Program-made: the position numbers and the translations under genes
NCBI GenBank assembly: GCA_938003575.1
Contig: CALKYG010000278.1
Coordinates: forward strand, 1-7,852
Direction: 5' to 3'
Source: an uncultured Alphaproteobacteria bacterium
Lineage (GTDB): Bacteria; Pseudomonadota; Alphaproteobacteria; Caulobacterales; Parvularculaceae
Length of the DNA: 7,852 bases
Notes under the pieces: model-generated
The model's database searches: none
What the model saw: the letters and a program-made list of their open reading frames with translations, nothing else
What the model was told of the DNA's origin: nothing
In this document: positions 4,970 through 7,852 of the stretch, piece after piece
Numbering within the stretch: position 1 is the first letter of the stretch
Layout: each line of letters begins with the position of its first letter

Positions 4970-6127
4970 TTGAGGAAATCACTTCTGATGGCGGCGGCGC
5001 TGATTGCGGCATGCACCCGTCAATCCGGCCCCGCTTCCGATCCGCAAGCTGCGGCCGCGCCGAACGCCCCTGAGACCGATGCGCCGTCGCTGAAAGTTGA
5101 GCAGCTTGCGGACGGGCTGAAATTTCCCTGGAGCATGGCGTTTGCGCCGACCGGGGAGATCCTGATCGTCGAAAAGGCCGGCGGCCTCCGCATATACCGC
5201 GACGGCGCCCTGGCGCCGCACGCCGTCTCTGGAACGCCTTCCGGGGTCATGGCGAACGCAGACAGCGGCCTGCACGATATCGCGCTCGATCCGCAATTCG
5301 AAACAAACAGGCTGGTTTATCTGGCGTTCGCTGAAGGCGACGAGGATGCGAACCGGCTCGCCGTCTGGCGCGCAAGACTTGAGGATGACGCGTTGATCGA
5401 CGGCAAGGTGATCTTCCGGTCCGCTCCGGACAAGGCGGGCGCAAGCCATCCCGGCGGGCGCATCGCGTTTTTGCCGGACGAAACATTCCTGCTCACGGTC
5501 GGCGACGGATATGATTATCGGAATTCGGCGCAGGACCTCGCTTCCGATCTTGGAAAAATCCTCCGCCTTGACCGGAACGGCGCGCCGCCTGCGGACAATC
5601 CCTTCGTCGGCCGCGCCGATGTGCGCCCTGAAATCTGGACCTACGGCCATCGCAACCCGCAAGGGCTCGCCGTCGATTCAGAAACTGGAAATGTCTATGA
5701 ACATGAACATGGTCCCCGCGGCGGCGACGAAATCAACCGCCTGACCGCCGGCGCCAATTACGGCTGGCCGCTGACGACAAGCGGCATTGATTATGACGGG
5801 TCGCTGGTGTCGGAGCGCGCGCATGGCGAGGGAATCGCATCGCCGTTGATGATCTGGGCGCCGTCGATTGCGCCTTCAGGCCTTGCCATTTATCGCGGCG
5901 GCGAGTTCACGGAATGGAACGGCCATTTTCTCGTCGGAGGCCTTGCTTCGAAATCGATGGTGCGCGCGCAATTGGGCGAAGGCGAAAGGTTTATCAGCGA
6001 AGCGGAGCGCAACCTCGGCGACTTGCGGGCGCGAATTCGCGACGTGAGGACAGGTCCCGACGGGTTTGTCTACATTCTGACGGACGAGCCGGAAGGCCGC
6101 CTGCTGCGGCTCTGCAAATCTTGTTGA
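4970..6127 (+). CDS. PQQ-dependent aldose-type sugar dehydrogenase (GSDH family), predicted lipoprotein
   Basis: The product has 385 residues and is a soluble-glucose-dehydrogenase-type six-bladed propeller that would oxidise sugar aldehydes with pyrroloquinoline quinone in the periplasm. A TTG start at 4970 gives Met-Arg-Lys, a short hydrophobic core and a lipobox Ile-Ala-Ala-Cys15, so the protein should be lipid-anchored. A linker rich in Ala, Pro and Asp follows to about residue 40. Family motifs in order are FPWSMAFAPTGEIL, GLHDIALDP, HPGGRIAFLPDE with His160 as the presumed catalytic base, LGKILRLDRNG, YGHRNPQGLAVD, EHEHGPRGGDEINR, ANYGWPLTTSGIDYDG (calcium/PQQ region), PSIAPSGLAIY and RIRDVRTGPDG. 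Unusually, the protein ends CKSC, a CxxC pair at residues 382 and 385. No PQQ biosynthesis gene is in the window. The gene lies 71 bases after the TRIC gene, so co-transcription with it is possible. Confidence 0.93.
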   Translation: MRKSLLMAAALIAACTRQSGPASDPQAAAAPNAPETDAPSLKVEQLADGLKFPWSMAFAPTGEILIVEKAGGLRIYRDGALAPHAVSGTPSGVMANADSGLHDIALDPQFETNRLVYLAFAEGDEDANRLAVWRARLEDDALIDGKVIFRSAPDKAGASHPGGRIAFLPDETFLLTVGDGYDYRNSAQDLASDLGKILRLDRNGAPPADNPFVGRADVRPEIWTYGHRNPQGLAVDSETGNVYEHEHGPRGGDEINRLTAGANYGWPLTTSGIDYDGSLVSERAHGEGIASPLMIWAPSIAPSGLAIYRGGEFTEWNGHFLVGGLASKSMVRAQLGEGERFISEAERNLGDLRARIRDVRTGPDGFVYILTDEPEGRLLRLCKSC

Positions 6128-6128
6128 C

Positions 6129-6150
6129 TGCGGGTCTTGCAAGGACCGCA
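6129..6150 (+). terminator. Weak terminator-like hairpin after the sugar dehydrogenase
   Basis: TGCGG (6129-6133) pairs with CCGCA (6146-6150). After one bulged G, TCTT pairs with AAGG/A to extend the stem to about nine pairs with a GCA loop. No T tract follows, so it may be only a partial terminator. It overlaps the proposed tRNA promoter. Confidence 0.3.
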
Positions 6151-6164
6151 CGATCGGCTATTTA
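6137..6164 (+). promoter_or_regulatory. Candidate promoter of tRNA-Gly
   Basis: TTGCAA (6137-6142) and TATTTA (6159-6164) are separated by 16 bases. The predicted transcription start is only a few bases before the mature tRNA 5' end at 6175, which is a common tRNA arrangement. An imperfect tandem copy of the tRNA start (AGGCGGG at 6164-6170 and 6173-6179) lies between. Confidence 0.4.
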
Positions 6165-6174
6165 GGCGGGCTAG

Positions 6175-6248
6175 GCGGGTATAGCTCAATGGTAGAGTCG
6201 GAGCCTTCCAAGCTCAAGACGCGGGTTCGATTCCCGCTACCCGCTCCA
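6175..6248 (+). tRNA. tRNA-Gly, anticodon TCC (reads GGA/GGG)
   Basis: The cloverleaf can be drawn by eye. The acceptor stem GCGGGTA (6175-6181) pairs with TACCCGC (6238-6244). The D arm is GCTC (6184-6187) with GAGT (6195-6198), including one G-T pair. The anticodon loop CTTCCAA (6205-6211) holds TCC at 6207-6209. The T arm GCGGG (6221-6225) with CCCGC (6233-6237) encloses TTCGATT. T6245 is the discriminator and CCA (6246-6248) is encoded. The anticodon stem has four good pairs, but its outermost position (27-43, G6200 with A6216) is a mismatch. The tRNA is transcribed toward, and ends one base before, the stop codon of the opposing DUF2783 gene. Confidence 0.96.
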
Positions 6249-6249
6249 G

Positions 6250-6444
6250 TCACCTTCCTTTTTTGGCTGCTTCGATCGCCTCGGCAATCACTGAGCCGTC
6301 GCCGATCTGATTGATCAGGATGAGGATGAGGCGTGCGTTGAGCGCCATCGAATCGGCGTCGGAGAGGTCCTGATGCGCGTCGATCAGCTTCTGGTAGACG
6401 CCGTCAACGTCGTTCACATTCGGGTTCGTGTTCAGCGTTCCCAT
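6250..6444 (-). CDS. DUF2783-family small protein, partner of the flavin hydroxylase
   Basis: This 64-residue acidic, mostly helical protein starts at ATG 6444 just after the hydroxylase stop (TGA-A-ATG), with an AAGGGG element upstream inside the hydroxylase gene. That spacing indicates translational coupling. It matches the DUF2783 pattern: DVDGVYQKLIDAHQDLS, then a core LNARLILILINQIGD followed by a helix ending in Ala-Lys-Lys-Gly-Arg. The family often lies directly after MhpA-like FAD monooxygenases. Its role is not established; an accessory or stabilising subunit of the hydroxylase is an inference from gene order. A frame extension upstream to 6609 would lie entirely inside the hydroxylase gene and is rejected. 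Confidence 0.85.
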   Translation of the reverse strand: MGTLNTNPNVNDVDGVYQKLIDAHQDLSDADSMALNARLILILINQIGDGSVIAEAIEAAKKGR

Positions 6445-6445
6445 T

Positions 6446-7852
6446 TCAAAGCCCCTTCGCGCGCCTGAGCGCTGCATCAATCCTGGCGCGGCTCGGATGT
6501 TTCCAGCGGGCGGCGACGTACTGGTCCGGGCGGAAAAGATAAGCGGCGCCAGGCGTAAGCTCATAGCGATCGAGAAGAACCGACATTCCCGTCCGGCCCG
6601 AAACGTCAATGCGCCTCACGCCTTCGGGCGCCGATACGTCCCCATGTGCAAGCAGGACGAACTCATCGCCCAGTTGTTCGAGCAGCCATCCATCGTCCAT
6701 CGGCGAATCGAGTGGCGGACTTCCCGGCTTGACGCCGCCTGTCCACGCATCTTCGTCATTCGTGTTTAAAGGGCTTTCAGGATAGGCGACGGCGGTGGAC
6801 AGGCGACCCGAGTTCACGAATGGCCGTGCGAACTCAAAATCGGCGGCAAGCGTCAACGCAGCATTGCGGAACGCCGTACTGACCGCGGACTTGGGGGTCA
6901 GGAAATCCGTCGACCGGGTCGAGTTCAGGATGTTCTCGTCAGCGGTGACGATCGCTTCGTAATTATAGGTTTCGAGCAGGCTTTCGGGCGCCTCGCCGGC
7001 GATCACGAGTGCAAGCTTCCAGCCGAGATTGTCGATGTCGGCGAAACCGCCGTTGCAGCCGCGAGCGCCGAACGGCGACACGAGGTGGGCGCTGTCGCCC
7101 GCGAAGATGACGCGTCCATGAACAAATCGCGCCATGCGCCGGCACTGGAAGGTGTAAACGCTGTACCATTCCTTCCTGAATTCCACATCGTCACCCAGCA
7201 TCGCGCGAATGCGCGGCTCGACATTCTCCGGCTTAATCACGGCGTCGCGGTCGATGTTCCAACCGACCTGGAAATCGATGCGCCACATGTCGTCGGGTTG
7301 CTTGTGCAGCAGCGCCGATTGTCCCGGATTAAAGGGCGGGTCGAACCAGAACCAGCGCTCCGAAGGACGATCTCCTTTCATCGTGATATCGGCGATAAGG
7401 AAGTTGTCCTCAAAGATGCGGCCCTCGAAATCGAGACCCAGCATGTCGCGCACTGATGACTTGTTGCCGTCGCAGGCGACCAGCCAGTCAGCTTCGATTT
7501 TGTAGGAGACATCGCCGCATCTCACGTCAATGATTGCGCCGTCCTGTCGGGCGTTGACGCCTTGCACCTCGTGGCCTGAACGGAACTCGACGTTCGGCAG
7601 GGCGCGCAGCGCCTCAAACAGATATTCCTCGGCGTAATATTGCTGAAGATTGATGAATCCCGGTCGCTTCTGGTTTTTGACCGGCAGCATGTCGAATTCG
7701 TAGATTGGCGATTTGTCTTCGCCGCGAAACACCTTTCCGACGTTCCAGATGACGCCTTTATCGACGAGCCTCTGTCCGACGCCGAGGCGGTCGAGAATAT
7801 CGAGCGATCGTTTCGACCAGCAGATCGCCTTTGAATAGGCAGGCAGGAAATC
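6446..7852 (-). CDS. FAD-dependent aromatic hydroxylase (MhpA/PheA/TfdB-like), N-terminus beyond the right edge
   Basis: The frame is open on the minus strand from the window edge to TGA at 6446-6448, giving 468 visible residues. The family is usually about 540-560 residues, so some 70-80 residues with the N-terminal GxGxxG FAD motif are missing. GTG at 7732 is internal: the translation upstream continues with conserved family sequence (AICWSKRSLDILDRLG and VIWNVGKVF). Visible signatures are the DG motif ACDGNKSSVR, the second FAD motif GDSAH (7085-7099) followed by LVSPFGARGCNGGFADIDNLGWKL (given in parts: SPFGARG and DIDNLGWKL), then STRSTDFLTPKS, and a C-terminal thioredoxin-like domain ending near YLFRPDQYVAARW. 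These class A flavoprotein monooxygenases use NAD(P)H and O2 to hydroxylate phenolic substrates. The substrate cannot be assigned here. Confidence 0.93.
   Translation of the reverse strand, partial: DFLPAYSKAICWSKRSLDILDRLGVGQRLVDKGVIWNVGKVFRGEDKSPIYEFDMLPVKNQKRPGFINLQQYYAEEYLFEALRALPNVEFRSGHEVQGVNARQDGAIIDVRCGDVSYKIEADWLVACDGNKSSVRDMLGLDFEGRIFEDNFLIADITMKGDRPSERWFWFDPPFNPGQSALLHKQPDDMWRIDFQVGWNIDRDAVIKPENVEPRIRAMLGDDVEFRKEWYSVYTFQCRRMARFVHGRVIFAGDSAHLVSPFGARGCNGGFADIDNLGWKLALVIAGEAPESLLETYNYEAIVTADENILNSTRSTDFLTPKSAVSTAFRNAALTLAADFEFARPFVNSGRLSTAVAYPESPLNTNDEDAWTGGVKPGSPPLDSPMDDGWLLEQLGDEFVLLAHGDVSAPEGVRRIDVSGRTGMSVLLDRYELTPGAAYLFRPDQYVAARWKHPSRARIDAALRRAKGL

Noticed and set aside
6175..6248. 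tRNA-Gly as an integration (att) site of a mobile element
   Set aside because: No integrase gene and no direct repeat of the tRNA 3' end is visible in the window, and the flanking genes look like ordinary chromosomal genes.
6428..6769. Plus-strand open frame (113 residues) opposite the hydroxylase C-terminus
   Set aside because: Antisense shadow of the hydroxylase and DUF2783 junction with no domain or start signal.

Overview
The window is 7.85 kb of GC-rich bacterial chromosome with densely packed metabolic genes. It most resembles an alphaproteobacterium: there is a YdcH/DUF465 protein with an EEFPEH motif, a DUF2783 protein paired with an MhpA-type flavin hydroxylase, and a tRNA-Gly with encoded CCA. 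That placement is inference from protein style; no phylogenetic marker is present. I see no insertion sequence, phage gene, CRISPR array or toxin/defence cassette.

Left part (1-3125, + strand): the 3' portion of a 3-hydroxyisobutyrate dehydrogenase-like gene is cut by the window edge. A 184-base AT-richer gap with a possible promoter follows, then a 60-residue two-helix membrane protein and a run of hairpins. Next comes a two-gene operon in which an acyl-CoA dehydrogenase of the long-chain (LCAD) type overlaps a short-chain dehydrogenase/reductase (SDR) at TGATG. The dehydrogenases suggest fatty-acid or branched-chain acyl catabolism, but no substrate can be read from the sequence.

Middle part (3130-4898): two minus-strand genes, a YdcH-like coiled-coil protein and a DUF2490 outer-membrane barrel, face a plus-strand TRIC-family channel gene. 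The 128-base divergent gap holds nested inverted repeats that could form a three-way-junction RNA leader or an operator.

Right part (4970-7852): a PQQ-dependent aldose-type sugar dehydrogenase is predicted to be a lipoprotein read from a TTG start. It is followed by tRNA-Gly(TCC). Opposing it on the minus strand is a translationally coupled pair, an FAD-dependent aromatic hydroxylase (N-terminus beyond the right edge) and a DUF2783 small protein. The DUF2783 stop codon lies one base from the tRNA 3' end.

Overall this is an ordinary metabolic region. The less routine points are the structured leader before the TRIC gene, the orphan 60-residue membrane peptide flanked by hairpins, the relocated catalytic base of the acyl-CoA dehydrogenase, and the CxxC tail of the sugar dehydrogenase.
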